Source: Longitalea luteola (GTDB taxonomy: Bacteria; Bacteroidota; Bacteroidia; Chitinophagales; Chitinophagaceae). Taken from it: 64,000 nucleotides of DNA. Location of the stretch: assembly GCF_017356035.1 (NCBI RefSeq), contig NZ_JAFIQX010000009.1, positions 274,380-338,379 on the forward strand. Direction: 5' to 3'. Position numbers and translations under genes: made by a program. The notes below the pieces were generated by a model. It ran no database searches, was not told the DNA's origin, and was given only the letters and a program-made list of their open reading frames with translations. The first letter of the stretch is position 1. Every line of letters starts with the position of its first letter. Positions 18,243 to 26,476 of the stretch are shown here, piece after piece.

Positions 18243-18285
18243 ACCCGGTAATACTGGTTTTTCATAGTAAGATCAATTACCGGGT
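18243..18285 (-). promoter_or_regulatory. leader hairpin upstream of the large lyase gene
   Basis: ACCCGGTAAT (18243-18252) and ATTACCGGGT (18276-18285) form a perfect 10-bp stem with a 23-base loop. It lies between fecR and the large lyase gene, about 50 bp before that gene's start at 18196. It could be a leader structure or an attenuator; it lacks a T-run in minus orientation. Confidence 0.5.
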
Positions 18286-18386
18286 GAGGGTTTAAGTTGT
18301 TAGTTGGCTTGGTTTTTCATAAAAATCAGTTTACTAGGGTTGAACAATACGGTTTGGGTTTGGGGTTGTTGTAATAGCTATCGGAA

Positions 18387-19694
18387 TTACTGTACAATAA
18401 TCTTTTTGTCTTCAATGGTGAACCGGGCGCCGCCTGCCAGGTTGAGCACTTTCAGTACATCTGACAAGTTGGTGTGGCGCGACACTTCAAAGAACAGGGG
18501 ATCGCTTTTATCAAGATCTTTTTTATACACCACCTGAACATCGTACCAGCGCGACAACTGGCGCATCACGGTTTGGATATCGGCCCTCTCAAAATGGAAC
18601 ATACCGTTCTTCCAGGCCATTACATCATTTACATCTACGTGCTTCACCTGCACGCCGTCTGTTGCCAGTTTATTTGACCGGCCGCCACCAATGGTTGCCT
18701 GTTCGCCCGGACTTAAGACAGCCGAAGCACCTTCTGCCTGGGCCTTGTTGTTTTTTGCGGTAGCTTCATTGGTTGTGGTTGTAGCTTTAACGATCTTAAC
18801 CTTTCCTTCGAGGAGGGTGGTTTTAACTGCTTCTTCGTCATCATACGCATTTATGTTAAAATGTGTTCCCAATACTTGCACCTGTCCCAGGTGGCCGCGA
18901 GCTGAACGGATGTCAACCAGGAATGGTATTCTTTTTCCATCCTTCGCAGTAACCAGTTTGGCTACTTCAAAATAGGCTTCACCGGTAACCTGCACTTTCC
19001 TTTCTTTGGCATCAAAAGCCGTTGGGTAGGTTATAGAGGAAGCCGCGTTCAGCCAAACTTTACTTCCGTCTGGTAATACAATTCTGTATTCACCCCCTTT
19101 GGGAGTGCTTAATGTATTATAAGCCATAGCCGGTTTGCCATCATCTGATGCGGTACTGCCCTGCCCTGCTGCTTTTTCATACTTCAGCTGTCCGTTCTTC
19201 AGCTTAACCACATTGGCATTTCCTTCGCGGGCTACGATCCCGTTCTCTTCATTATCGAGCACAATGGTAGCGCCATTGGCAAGCGTAAGCAGGGCTTTAT
19301 TACCACCGGGAGCAACATCGTTTTTTACATTTACGGTTGTTGCCAACTGCGTTTTTGTCGTGTTTGTCAACCACAGCCAGCCGGCGGTCGTAAGCAGCAA
19401 CAGGATGACGGCAGCAGCTGCGATGCGGCCAAAAGCCAGGCGGCGTACCTGTGTGGTTGCCATAGTAACAACCGGCGTTTCATCGGCCTCAAAGATCGAC
19501 TGTAAGATGGCCTGGGCGGTAGTTTCAGGCATCTGGTGCTTTACAGGTCTTTCCTGTATCATCTTTTCTATCAATTGCTGCACCGCTTCGTCGTTACCGC
19601 TCTCCTGCAACAACCGCATCAGTTCCTCTTTTTCTTCCGGTGTACAGGTCTTGTTCGCATACCTGTTCAATAAATATTCCAGCGATGAAGCCAT
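18387..19694 (-). CDS. FecR family anti-sigma factor (orphan pair)
   Basis: A 435-residue FecR protein with the start at 19694 (Met-Ala-Ser-Ser-Leu-Glu); the upstream TTG at 19700 is less likely. The N-terminal cytoplasmic domain has Cys-Thr-Pro-Glu-Glu-Lys-Glu-Glu-Leu. A membrane helix lies at about 91-111 (Ala-Ala-Ala-Ala-Val-Ile-Leu-Leu-Leu-Leu). The FecR domain has Leu-Pro-Asp-Gly-Ser-Lys-Val-Trp-Leu-Asn-Ala-Ala-Ser-Ser and Gly-Thr-His-Phe-Asn-Ile-Asn-Ala-Tyr, and a DUF4974 tail follows. Unlike the other two fecR genes here, it is followed not by an STN-type susC but by the large lyase gene. Its sensory partner may be the locus 1 receptor or lie elsewhere. Confidence 0.95.
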   Translation of the reverse strand: MASSLEYLLNRYANKTCTPEEKEELMRLLQESGNDEAVQQLIEKMIQERPVKHQMPETTAQAILQSIFEADETPVVTMATTQVRRLAFGRIAAAAVILLLLTTAGWLWLTNTTKTQLATTVNVKNDVAPGGNKALLTLANGATIVLDNEENGIVAREGNANVVKLKNGQLKYEKAAGQGSTASDDGKPAMAYNTLSTPKGGEYRIVLPDGSKVWLNAASSITYPTAFDAKERKVQVTGEAYFEVAKLVTAKDGKRIPFLVDIRSARGHLGQVQVLGTHFNINAYDDEEAVKTTLLEGKVKIVKATTTTNEATAKNNKAQAEGASAVLSPGEQATIGGGRSNKLATDGVQVKHVDVNDVMAWKNGMFHFERADIQTVMRQLSRWYDVQVVYKKDLDKSDPLFFEVSRHTNLSDVLKVLNLAGGARFTIEDKKIIVQ

Positions 19695-19786
19695 AAACAA
19701 TACTTAGTTCTTTTGAAATTTTAGCACATTTGGGTTATACGTATAATAGAGACTACTGCACAAACCTGTTTGGGTGAGCCGGGGGG

Positions 19787-19807
19787 AAAATTTTTTTCAA
19801 AAATTTT
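19787..19807 (-). promoter_or_regulatory. A/T-tract upstream of fecR (orphan pair)
   Basis: An A4-T7-C-A5-T4 block next to a G6 run lies about 95-115 bp upstream of the fecR start. It is the counterpart of the blocks upstream of the other two fecR genes. Confidence 0.4.
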
Positions 19808-19813
19808 CCTATT

Positions 19814-20059
19814 GCTGATTTCTGATTTCCTGATTTCAAGATTTGCCCAGATTGAACACTCCTATTAATATCCAAATCTCCGATTGCTGATTTCGAGATT
19901 TCGGGATTTCGAGATTTTGAGATTTTGAGATTTTGAGATTTTGAGATTTTGAGATTTACTCAAAATTTGAACACTTTTATCAATTCCACATCTCCCCGAC
20001 ATCAGAAATCTCATAATCAAGAAATCAGGAAATCAGGAAATCAGGAAATCAGAAATCTC
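19814..20059. repeat. 8-bp short-period repeat cluster with inverted arms
   Basis: The left arm contains CTGATTTC-type units. The centre holds five exact tandem GAGATTTT units (19911-19950) plus GAGATTTA. The right arm has four exact GAAATCAG units (20021-20052), the reverse complement of the left-arm unit. The whole block can fold as a long imperfect hairpin and abuts the stop codon of the sigma gene. It accounts for most of the sigma-fecR gap; no gene is visible. Confidence 0.8.
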
Positions 20060-20060
20060 C

Positions 20061-20654
20061 TTAATAGTGGCGTATTAAAATCATTAAAGCAATGGAAACG
20101 TCGAGGCGGGTGAGGCAATAGGTCCTGATGCTGCGCATCGCCTGTGCCAGGTGTGATTTTACAGTTTCGGGTGACAACTGAAGCGCAGCGGCAGCTTCTT
20201 CTCTTTTAAGTCCTTCTTTTTTGATTAGGTTGTATACCTGCTTTTGCTGCTCCGGCAGGCGGTCGATGGCAGCCTGCAAAATGCGGGTGTATTCATTGTT
20301 CAGCACCCGGTCTTCCGTATCGTGGTTATAGAACGGGGTTCCCTCCATGGCATTCTCTTCGAGAGATTCTTTACGGGCAATGCGTTTCAAAGCAGTGAAT
20401 ACATAATTGCGGGTGATGGTGAACAGGTAAGCCCGGAAATGGGTCACTTCATGAAGCATGTTCCTTTTCACCCATACTTTTAGAAATACATCCTGTACAA
20501 TTTCTTCCGACACGGCCGTGGAGTCCGTTAATTCATAAGCAATGGAGTAAATTTTATGGCGGTAATTATTATAGATCTCTGTAAAAGCATTCTTATTACC
20601 CTCAGCCACCAGCTTCAGTAATTCAATCTCATTGTATGCGGATTGGGATGACAA
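20061..20654 (-). CDS. ECF sigma-70 factor (orphan pair)
   Basis: A 197-residue FecI-like sigma factor. Region 2 shows Ala-Phe-Thr-Glu-Ile-Tyr-Asn-Asn-Tyr, Ser-Glu-Glu-Ile-Val-Gln-Asp-Val-Phe-Leu-Lys-Val-Trp and Phe-Arg-Ala-Tyr-Leu-Phe-Thr-Ile-Thr-Arg-Asn. Region 4 shows Leu-Pro-Glu-Gln-Gln-Lys-Gln-Val-Tyr and the helix-turn-helix Lys-Arg-Glu-Glu-Ala-Ala-Ala-Ala-Leu-Gln-Leu-Ser-Pro-Glu-Thr-Val-Lys-Ser-His. It pairs with the FecR encoded downstream, but 366 bp of repeats separate the two. It probably drives the large T9SS lyase gene, since no other target is adjacent. Confidence 0.95.
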   Translation of the reverse strand: MSSQSAYNEIELLKLVAEGNKNAFTEIYNNYRHKIYSIAYELTDSTAVSEEIVQDVFLKVWVKRNMLHEVTHFRAYLFTITRNYVFTALKRIARKESLEENAMEGTPFYNHDTEDRVLNNEYTRILQAAIDRLPEQQKQVYNLIKKEGLKREEAAAALQLSPETVKSHLAQAMRSIRTYCLTRLDVSIALMILIRHY

Positions 20655-20802
20655 CGGCTTTTAAGCGTTAAAATTACAGGTAAATAAGTTTAGCATTCGC
20701 AAATCAACGGAGCTAAACTACGGCGTTTAACCTATTATAAAAATAAATTTTTATTGTGGCAGCATTGTTGCCATTAACCTGTTAAAGATGAAACGTTTAA
20801 AT

Positions 20803-20948
20803 CAATGTGCTGATGTGCTGATTAGCTAATGTGCTAATAGAATCACCGCAACGCCGTCAATCGGAATCGAACTAAGCAATGTGCTGATGTGCTGATTAGC
20901 TAATGTGCTGATTAGCTAATGTGCTAATGGAATACAAGGCAACGCCGT
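20803..20948. repeat. two-copy TGTGCTGATTAGCTAA repeat cluster
   Basis: Copy 1 (20803-20857) and copy 2 (20877-20948) each contain AATGTGCTGATGTGCTGATTAG units, then GTGCTAATrGAAT and end in GCAACGCCGT. Copy 2 has one extra internal GATTAGCTAATGTGCT-type unit. The units contain the palindrome TTAGCTAA. The block ends 8 bp before the stop of the CNNM-type gene. It shows copy-number variation within the window and is the main content of the 301-bp gap. Confidence 0.75.
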
Positions 20949-20955
20949 GATGTAT

Positions 20956-22230
20956 TCACTTTCTCCTTATAAGTATCTTATCGATCTTTGGTCCGTCGAG
21001 GTCCATGATCTCGAATTCAAAATCGTTCCAGGTAATTACTTCGCCTGTTTTGGGTATATAACCTGTGGTGTGTAATATTAAACCGGCAATTGTATTATAC
21101 TCCCCTTCCGGAACCTCGAGGTGCTGCATATTGAAATAATTCAAGAACTCAAAGAAGGGATAACCGCCATCTGCAAGCCAGCTCTTTTCATCTCTTTGTA
21201 CGATCTGGTATTCGTGCTGGTTGTATTCGGTAACATCTCCGATGAGTGCATCGAGAATATCATCCATGCTCACCATGCCATTCACAGTTCCGTATTCATC
21301 GAGCACAAATGCATAATGGATCTTGCTTTCCTTGAATCTTTCAAGCACTTTATAAGCTGGCGCTGTTTCAGGCACCATAACCGGCAGTCGTAGAAAATCT
21401 GCCAGGTCAAAGGGCGTAGTGCTGAAATCTTTTGGAAAGATATCTTTCACTGATACGACACCTACCAGGTTATCGGTTGTTTGTTTAAATACCGGATATA
21501 CTGAATGCGCTTCCAGCTGCGCTTTTGCTTTAATGGTGTCGAGGTTATCGCTCAGACTAAAGCACAACAGATCGCCGCGATGGGTCATTAATTCACTTAC
21601 TTTTCTATCGCCCAGGGCAAACACGCGATGCACAATATTCTGTTCAATTTGCTGAATTTCTCCGCTTTCTGCACTTTCCTGTACAATCGCTTTTATTTCC
21701 TCTTCACTCACAATTCCCTCTTTCTGGTTCTTCAGGCCAAAGATGCCGAGGAAAAGATCATTCGTTTTGGTGAGCAACCAGATAAAGGGTTTTGTAATGA
21801 TGGAGATGATGGTCATGGGCGTGGCCATAATAGAGGCAATCGCTTCCGGGAACATCAATCCAACCCTTTTGGGAATGAGCTCACCAAATACAATTGAAAA
21901 GAAAGTAACGATGATCACTATTACGGCAACGGAAATGCTTTCGGAATACGGTTGCAGGAGGGTGATCTTTTCAATGGAAGCACGCAGTTCATCCTGTATT
22001 CTTTCTCCGCTGAATAAACCGGTAAGAATACCTATCAATGTAATACCTATTTGAACCGTTGATAAAAAGGTATTGGGGTTATTAGCCAGTTGCAACGCTT
22101 TCCTGGCATTTATATTTCCTTTGCGGGCGGCGTGCTCAAGCTTGAATTTGCGGGACGAAACCAGGGCAATTTCACTCATGGAAAAAATTCCATTTAACAG
22201 GATCAACAGCAGGATAATAAAGACTTCCAT
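20956..22230 (-). CDS. CNNM/CorC (hemolysin-type) membrane protein with CBS domains
   Basis: A 424-residue protein with an N-terminal DUF21/CNNM transmembrane domain (about 1-170: Met-Ser-Glu-Ile-Ala-Leu-Val-Ser-Ser-Arg-Lys, Gly-Glu-Leu-Ile-Pro-Lys-Arg), a pair of CBS domains (about 200-325: Val-Tyr-Pro-Val-Phe, Val-Leu-Asp-Glu-Tyr-Gly-Thr-Val-Asn-Gly-Met-Val) and a C-terminal CorC_HlyC domain (about 340-420: Gly-Glu-Tyr-Asn-Thr-Ile-Ala-Gly-Leu). The family is linked to Mg/Co efflux or homeostasis. A CorA gene lies about 1.4 kb away on the other strand, which fits a divalent-cation theme but is not proof. Confidence 0.92.
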   Translation of the reverse strand: MEVFIILLLILLNGIFSMSEIALVSSRKFKLEHAARKGNINARKALQLANNPNTFLSTVQIGITLIGILTGLFSGERIQDELRASIEKITLLQPYSESISVAVIVIIVTFFSIVFGELIPKRVGLMFPEAIASIMATPMTIISIITKPFIWLLTKTNDLFLGIFGLKNQKEGIVSEEEIKAIVQESAESGEIQQIEQNIVHRVFALGDRKVSELMTHRGDLLCFSLSDNLDTIKAKAQLEAHSVYPVFKQTTDNLVGVVSVKDIFPKDFSTTPFDLADFLRLPVMVPETAPAYKVLERFKESKIHYAFVLDEYGTVNGMVSMDDILDALIGDVTEYNQHEYQIVQRDEKSWLADGGYPFFEFLNYFNMQHLEVPEGEYNTIAGLILHTTGYIPKTGEVITWNDFEFEIMDLDGPKIDKILIRRK

Positions 22231-22434
22231 ATTTTATCAGTTGAAAAGACAAGGTTTAAAGTACCCGCCTACGCTAAGTTGACTTCGCTTCAATGAAGCT
22301 TAACGACGACGCAGCGGGCATAGGGTGCAATGATCAGCGGGAAAATGATGATGCTTCCTGAGGGGGAATACTGCAAATATCCGAAATTCAGGGTAACTGA
22401 CCGGAAAAGTAAATTATGCGACTATGGTAATGCA

Positions 22435-23400
22435 TTAATGGTTAGCCCCCTTTCCGGTTTCATCCAGCGCAGACCGTAATCCTTTCGCCATTTGCCGGGC
22501 ATTGCCTACGCCCCAATAGTGCAGAAAGAAAATGCGGGGTTCTTCATGTACCATGTGATTATGTACAGACACGACCTCGAGGCCATGGATGGTCAATTGC
22601 TTTATTACGGGCGCTACTTCATCCTCAAGCATGGCGAAATCACCGGCCACTGCTGCCCTGTCCATGGTGCCCTGCCAGGCAGCCCAGGTATTGAAGCCCA
22701 TAAAACTGCTAACAGGTATGCCATGCTCTACCAACTGTACATCTGGCCGTCCGATGGTATATTTATAAACACCTTTGTTCAACTCACCTTTTTGTCCCAG
22801 GATAGCATCCAATGCGGCCATATCGAGGGTGCTCTTCACACTGTCGGTCCTGGCCGCCTGCGGATCGCCGCCCCTGATCTCGTTTATTTTATCGAGGATC
22901 GCTTTAACACTGTTGGCTATTGTAGTTACATCGGCCGTACGGTCAATGTGCATATAAATCACGTTGGGCCGGCTACGCACAAAATGGTTGTGGATGGCCG
23001 TGATGGTGAATCCCTGGTTGATCACTTCCTGCTGCAACCATTTCAGATCAATTTCAGTAAGTACAAGATCACCCATGGCCATAACACTGTCGCCACAGGG
23101 CGTAAAAGCCACCCAGCTCGAGAGGCCCATGGGCGGAATGATCTTGAATCCATCCACCATCATATTGAGGTCATTCTGTGGAATAGTGATCTTGTATTCG
23201 CCGTTTTTTTCAACGCCTTTGCGGCCGGTGATCCGTTCAATGGTGCCAATATCGAGTTTAGTGCCGGGCGGACAGGCAATGACGTTGTTCTTTGCGCCAG
23301 CGGATGCATCGCCGGTATTTGCAGCTGCGTCAGCAGGTTCTGACTGGTTACACGCTATAAATAAAACAGGAACAATCAGTAATACAAAAAAGCGCTTCAT
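22435..23400 (-). CDS. DUF1259 (LppY/LpqO-type) lipoprotein
   Basis: A 321-residue lipoprotein (Leu-Phe-Ile-Ala-Cys-Asn) with two tandem DUF1259 halves. Each half opens with an Ile-x-Gly-x-Lys-Gly-type strand and contains a His-Asn-His motif (Ala-Ile-His-Asn-His-Phe near residue 136, Ser-Val-His-Asn-His-Met near 283) followed by a strand ending in His. The paired His-Asn-His motifs suggest metal or ligand binding, but no reaction is established for the family as far as I know. It is a single gene with no operon partner; an opposite-strand frame over it (22492-23343) is a shadow. Confidence 0.88.
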   Translation of the reverse strand: MKRFFVLLIVPVLFIACNQSEPADAAANTGDASAGAKNNVIACPPGTKLDIGTIERITGRKGVEKNGEYKITIPQNDLNMMVDGFKIIPPMGLSSWVAFTPCGDSVMAMGDLVLTEIDLKWLQQEVINQGFTITAIHNHFVRSRPNVIYMHIDRTADVTTIANSVKAILDKINEIRGGDPQAARTDSVKSTLDMAALDAILGQKGELNKGVYKYTIGRPDVQLVEHGIPVSSFMGFNTWAAWQGTMDRAAVAGDFAMLEDEVAPVIKQLTIHGLEVVSVHNHMVHEEPRIFFLHYWGVGNARQMAKGLRSALDETGKGANH

Positions 23401-23593
23401 AATTACTAATTTAATGACCTTTTGGCTGGCTAAACTAAAGAATTTATAGAAACGCTATTGGTAAATTTTATTGTATAAAGTCGGCAGCCCATTGATACCT
23501 GCCCGGCAACCCGTTTGCTGGCAAAGGACTGTAGTTATAGGATTTTCACGAACTTACAGTAGCATTTCCCGGCCAACCTGAAAAATTGTTTTT

Positions 23594-24568
23594 ATGAAAG
23601 AGATTGTCAATTGTGCTGCCTATGCCGGCGGCCACCGTGTTGCCGATGTTGAGCTCAACGGCATTCGTGAAATATTAAAAGACAATAACAAGTTTGTATG
23701 GATAGGCCTGTATGAACCTTCGGAAGAACTGCTGTCAAGGGTGCAGGATGAATTCGGGTTGCACGATCTGGCGGTGGAAGATGCGCACCGGGCGCATCAA
23801 CGCCCCAAGATAGAATTATACGGCGATTCGCTTTTTATTGTGCTTCGAACCGTGCAAATGGCCAGGGATTGCAATATTCAATTCGGCGAAACGCATTTTT
23901 TTGTTGGGACGAACTTTATTGTTGTTGTGCGGCATGGTTCATCGGTAGCTTATACCGATGTGCGGCATCGCTGTGAAACCATGCCCGACCTGTTGAGCAA
24001 AGGCCAGGGCTTTGTACTGTATGCCATCATGGACTTTATTGTAGATATGTACTTCCCGGTAGTGCAGGAACTGGAACTTGCCCTGGAAACGATCGAAGAC
24101 AAAGTATTCAAGGAAAACCCGAGCCGCGAAACTACCGAACAGATTTACCAGCTGAAAAAGCAACTGCTGGATGTGAAACGGGCCGTATCGCCGCTCATCG
24201 ATATTTGCAACCGCCTTATGCGGTTTGACATAAAATACATTTCGCCGGAAACACAACCTTATTTCCGCGATATCTACGACCATGCGCTGCGCATCAATGA
24301 AATGGTTGACAACACCCGGGAACTGCTGAACACCGCGCTTGACGCAAATTTCTCTTTGATCTCCATCTCGCAAAATGATACTTCGCGAAAATTCGCAGGC
24401 TGGGCTGCTATCATTGCGGTGCCTACTATGGTAGCGGGCTTTTATGGAATGAACTTTAAATTTATGCCGGAACTGGAATGGACGTACGGCTATCCATTGG
24501 TGGTGTTATTTACCATCTGTGTTTGCGTGATTGTATATTATTTCTTCCGCCGGTCGGGATGGCTGTAA
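23594..24568 (+). CDS. corA: CorA-type Mg2+/Co2+ channel
   Basis: A 324-residue CorA protein. The cytoplasmic N-terminal alpha/beta domain has Leu-His-Asp-Leu-Ala-Val-Glu-Asp-Ala and Arg-Pro-Lys-Ile-Glu-Leu-Tyr-Gly-Asp. Long stalk helices (about 150-260) lead to two C-terminal membrane helices joined by the selectivity motif Tyr-Gly-Met-Asn-Phe (about residues 290-294), ending with basic residues. It forms a pentameric channel for Mg2+ or Co2+ uptake. It is the only plus-strand gene in the first 40 kb and stands alone. Confidence 0.95.
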   Translation: MKEIVNCAAYAGGHRVADVELNGIREILKDNNKFVWIGLYEPSEELLSRVQDEFGLHDLAVEDAHRAHQRPKIELYGDSLFIVLRTVQMARDCNIQFGETHFFVGTNFIVVVRHGSSVAYTDVRHRCETMPDLLSKGQGFVLYAIMDFIVDMYFPVVQELELALETIEDKVFKENPSRETTEQIYQLKKQLLDVKRAVSPLIDICNRLMRFDIKYISPETQPYFRDIYDHALRINEMVDNTRELLNTALDANFSLISISQNDTSRKFAGWAAIIAVPTMVAGFYGMNFKFMPELEWTYGYPLVVLFTICVCVIVYYFFRRSGWL

Positions 24569-24580
24569 AGTCAAAAAAAA

Positions 24581-24599
24581 TCCCGCCACATGGGCGGGA
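24581..24599 (-). terminator. rho-independent terminator of the SusC/SusD pair at 24.6-29.7 kb
   Basis: A TCCCGCC/GGCGGGA stem is followed in minus orientation by a T8 run. It lies 32 bp past the susD stop and 13 bp past the corA stop. The T-run makes it a minus-strand terminator; it could also slow plus-strand readthrough from corA. Confidence 0.85.
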
Positions 24600-24630
24600 C
24601 CGATGTTTCATTGAGACGGGTGCTAATCTT

Positions 24631-26454
24631 TTAATATTTCGGATGCTGCTGCCCGGCCAATCCGGGATTGTTATCAATGGTTGTTGTATTAAGGGGTAAT
24701 AATTCCACTTTATTTTTCTCCAGTCCTCTGAAGATGGCTACTACCCATGGCTGGTTGGCGACTAAGGCCTGGCCGCCATGTGGCGCCACGTTACTGTGCA
24801 TTTCGAGAATCGTCGTGTAACCGGCTGCTTTTGCTGCGGCGCTGTCTGCGGATGTTGGTTTTGTTTTGAAACCCATGAATGGAATGCCCACAACAGGGTC
24901 TTCCCAGGAAGAGGCAGAGTCCAGCTTATAAGCTCTGTAGCGGTCGATATTGGCATAGTTACCTGCTTTGTTGGCCATATCGATCAGATTTTGTTTTGCT
25001 TTCGTTAATGCTTCGAATTGAATTCCCCAGCGCACCAGGTCGGTTCTGCGCCAGCCTTCAAAGGCCAGCTCCAGCTTGCGCTCTTTAATGATCGCATCCC
25101 TGAACTCCTGGTAAGTAGCAGGTGTATTGCCTATTTTGCTGGCATCGCCCCCATAAGCACGGATCCTTACCTGCTCGTAGGCATTTTTAGCGGCAGCGGT
25201 TGGCGCATTGTTCAATTCGTTCTGTGCTTCGGCATACATCAACAATACATCGGAGTAACGCAGCCAGGGCCAGTTGATATCGCGTTTGTTAATGGCGGTT
25301 CCATGTTCCTTTTTCCAGGTTACCCGGAATTTGCCGATGCGGTTGCTGCCATAAGGATTCAACTGGCGCTTGTTGCTGGCAGTAATGCCATAGGTAGCAA
25401 TGGAGACATCCCGGCGCAGATCGCCGTCTTCAAAATCGAATAACAAGGTAGGCATTGCAGCCATTAAAGGCTCTGCTTTGCCATATCTGGAATTGGTGTG
25501 GGCAGCCATACCATTAGTATAACCAATGGCCGAACCGTTTACGTTGGTCCCATACTGGCCGTACTCCAACATGGATTCTTTATTATATCTGCCATTTACC
25601 AGGTCACGAAAAACAGTTTCATAACTGTTCAGCAGGCCGTTCTCGCCTTTTTGGATGATGGCATTGCAGGCATCAGATGCTATCTGGTATAACTCCCGTA
25701 TGCGGGCAGCATCGGACCGTTGGGCCAGTTTCACAGATCCGGCGGAATACGTGTTCAGGTCCCAGCGTAAGGAGTATCCGGCTGCATACAGCGCCACGCG
25801 GGCCAGGATGCCATAAGCCGCATTTTTAGTGAACCGTTCCGGTGTTGGCACCATACCCTCGCTTTTCCAGGGCAATAGCTCTATGGCTTTTTGCAGATCG
25901 GCCACACAACCATCATAGATGGTATCGCGGCTAACGCGGGAAGAAGTGAATGTACCTGCATCCTGCACCGGAATAGTGGGATACGGAACATCGCCAAAGA
26001 AGCGTACTACATTGAAAAAGCTCATGGCGCGAATGGCGTACGATTCGCCCAGCAGCATGTTTATCTTTTTCTGTTCAGCATCGTTGGCCCCCGTCATTGC
26101 ACTCAATCGCTTGATACATACATTGGCATATTCAATAGCCTTGTACATGGCAGTATACGTATCGGTAGGCGTAATATCGGGTGAGTATACATAATTAGCA
26201 AACCGGTTCTTCGAGTTGGTTTCACCCTCTGTTGAAATGCATTCATCGGTACCCATGCCGAACTGGTAATATATTTCCCGGTTGAAGGTAAAACTGTACA
26301 TGCCCAGTACAGCCATCTCTGACCGGTCAACAGTTTGAAAGGTAGACTCGCTGTCGAACTTGCTGTCAGATTCCATGGTGAGCCATTTCTTACAGGAAGC
26401 AAGACTCAGCAGGGCGAAAGTCAATATCGATATATTATAGATTATCTTTTTCAT
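24631..26454 (-). CDS. SusD/RagB family lipoprotein (isolated pair)
   Basis: A 607-residue SusD homologue (start 26454; an in-frame ATG 9 bp upstream at 26463 is possible). The lipobox is Ser-Leu-Ala-Ser-Cys-Lys-Lys. Family signatures are Glu-Ser-Tyr-Ala-Ile-Arg-Ala-Met-Ser-Phe-Phe-Asn-Val-Val, Leu-Arg-Tyr-Ser-Asp-Val-Leu-Leu-Met-Tyr-Ala-Glu-Ala and Ile-Lys-Glu-Arg-Lys-Leu-Glu-Leu-Ala-Phe-Glu-Gly-Trp-Arg-Arg-Thr. It binds the ligand at the outer membrane as the lid of the SusC encoded upstream. No glycan-degrading enzyme or regulator is attached to this pair. Confidence 0.95.
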   Translation of the reverse strand: MKKIIYNISILTFALLSLASCKKWLTMESDSKFDSESTFQTVDRSEMAVLGMYSFTFNREIYYQFGMGTDECISTEGETNSKNRFANYVYSPDITPTDTYTAMYKAIEYANVCIKRLSAMTGANDAEQKKINMLLGESYAIRAMSFFNVVRFFGDVPYPTIPVQDAGTFTSSRVSRDTIYDGCVADLQKAIELLPWKSEGMVPTPERFTKNAAYGILARVALYAAGYSLRWDLNTYSAGSVKLAQRSDAARIRELYQIASDACNAIIQKGENGLLNSYETVFRDLVNGRYNKESMLEYGQYGTNVNGSAIGYTNGMAAHTNSRYGKAEPLMAAMPTLLFDFEDGDLRRDVSIATYGITASNKRQLNPYGSNRIGKFRVTWKKEHGTAINKRDINWPWLRYSDVLLMYAEAQNELNNAPTAAAKNAYEQVRIRAYGGDASKIGNTPATYQEFRDAIIKERKLELAFEGWRRTDLVRWGIQFEALTKAKQNLIDMANKAGNYANIDRYRAYKLDSASSWEDPVVGIPFMGFKTKPTSADSAAAKAAGYTTILEMHSNVAPHGGQALVANQPWVVAIFRGLEKNKVELLPLNTTTIDNNPGLAGQQHPKY

Positions 26455-26476
26455 TGCAATCATTTTTAGGTTACGA

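Noticed and set aside
19911..20052. Possible CRISPR-like array of GAGATTTT and GAAATCAG units
   Set aside because: Units are 8 bp and directly abutting, with no spacers and no cas genes nearby.
22492..23343. 283-codon open frame on the plus strand
   Set aside because: It is antisense to the DUF1259 lipoprotein, which has a clear signal peptide and family motifs on the minus strand.
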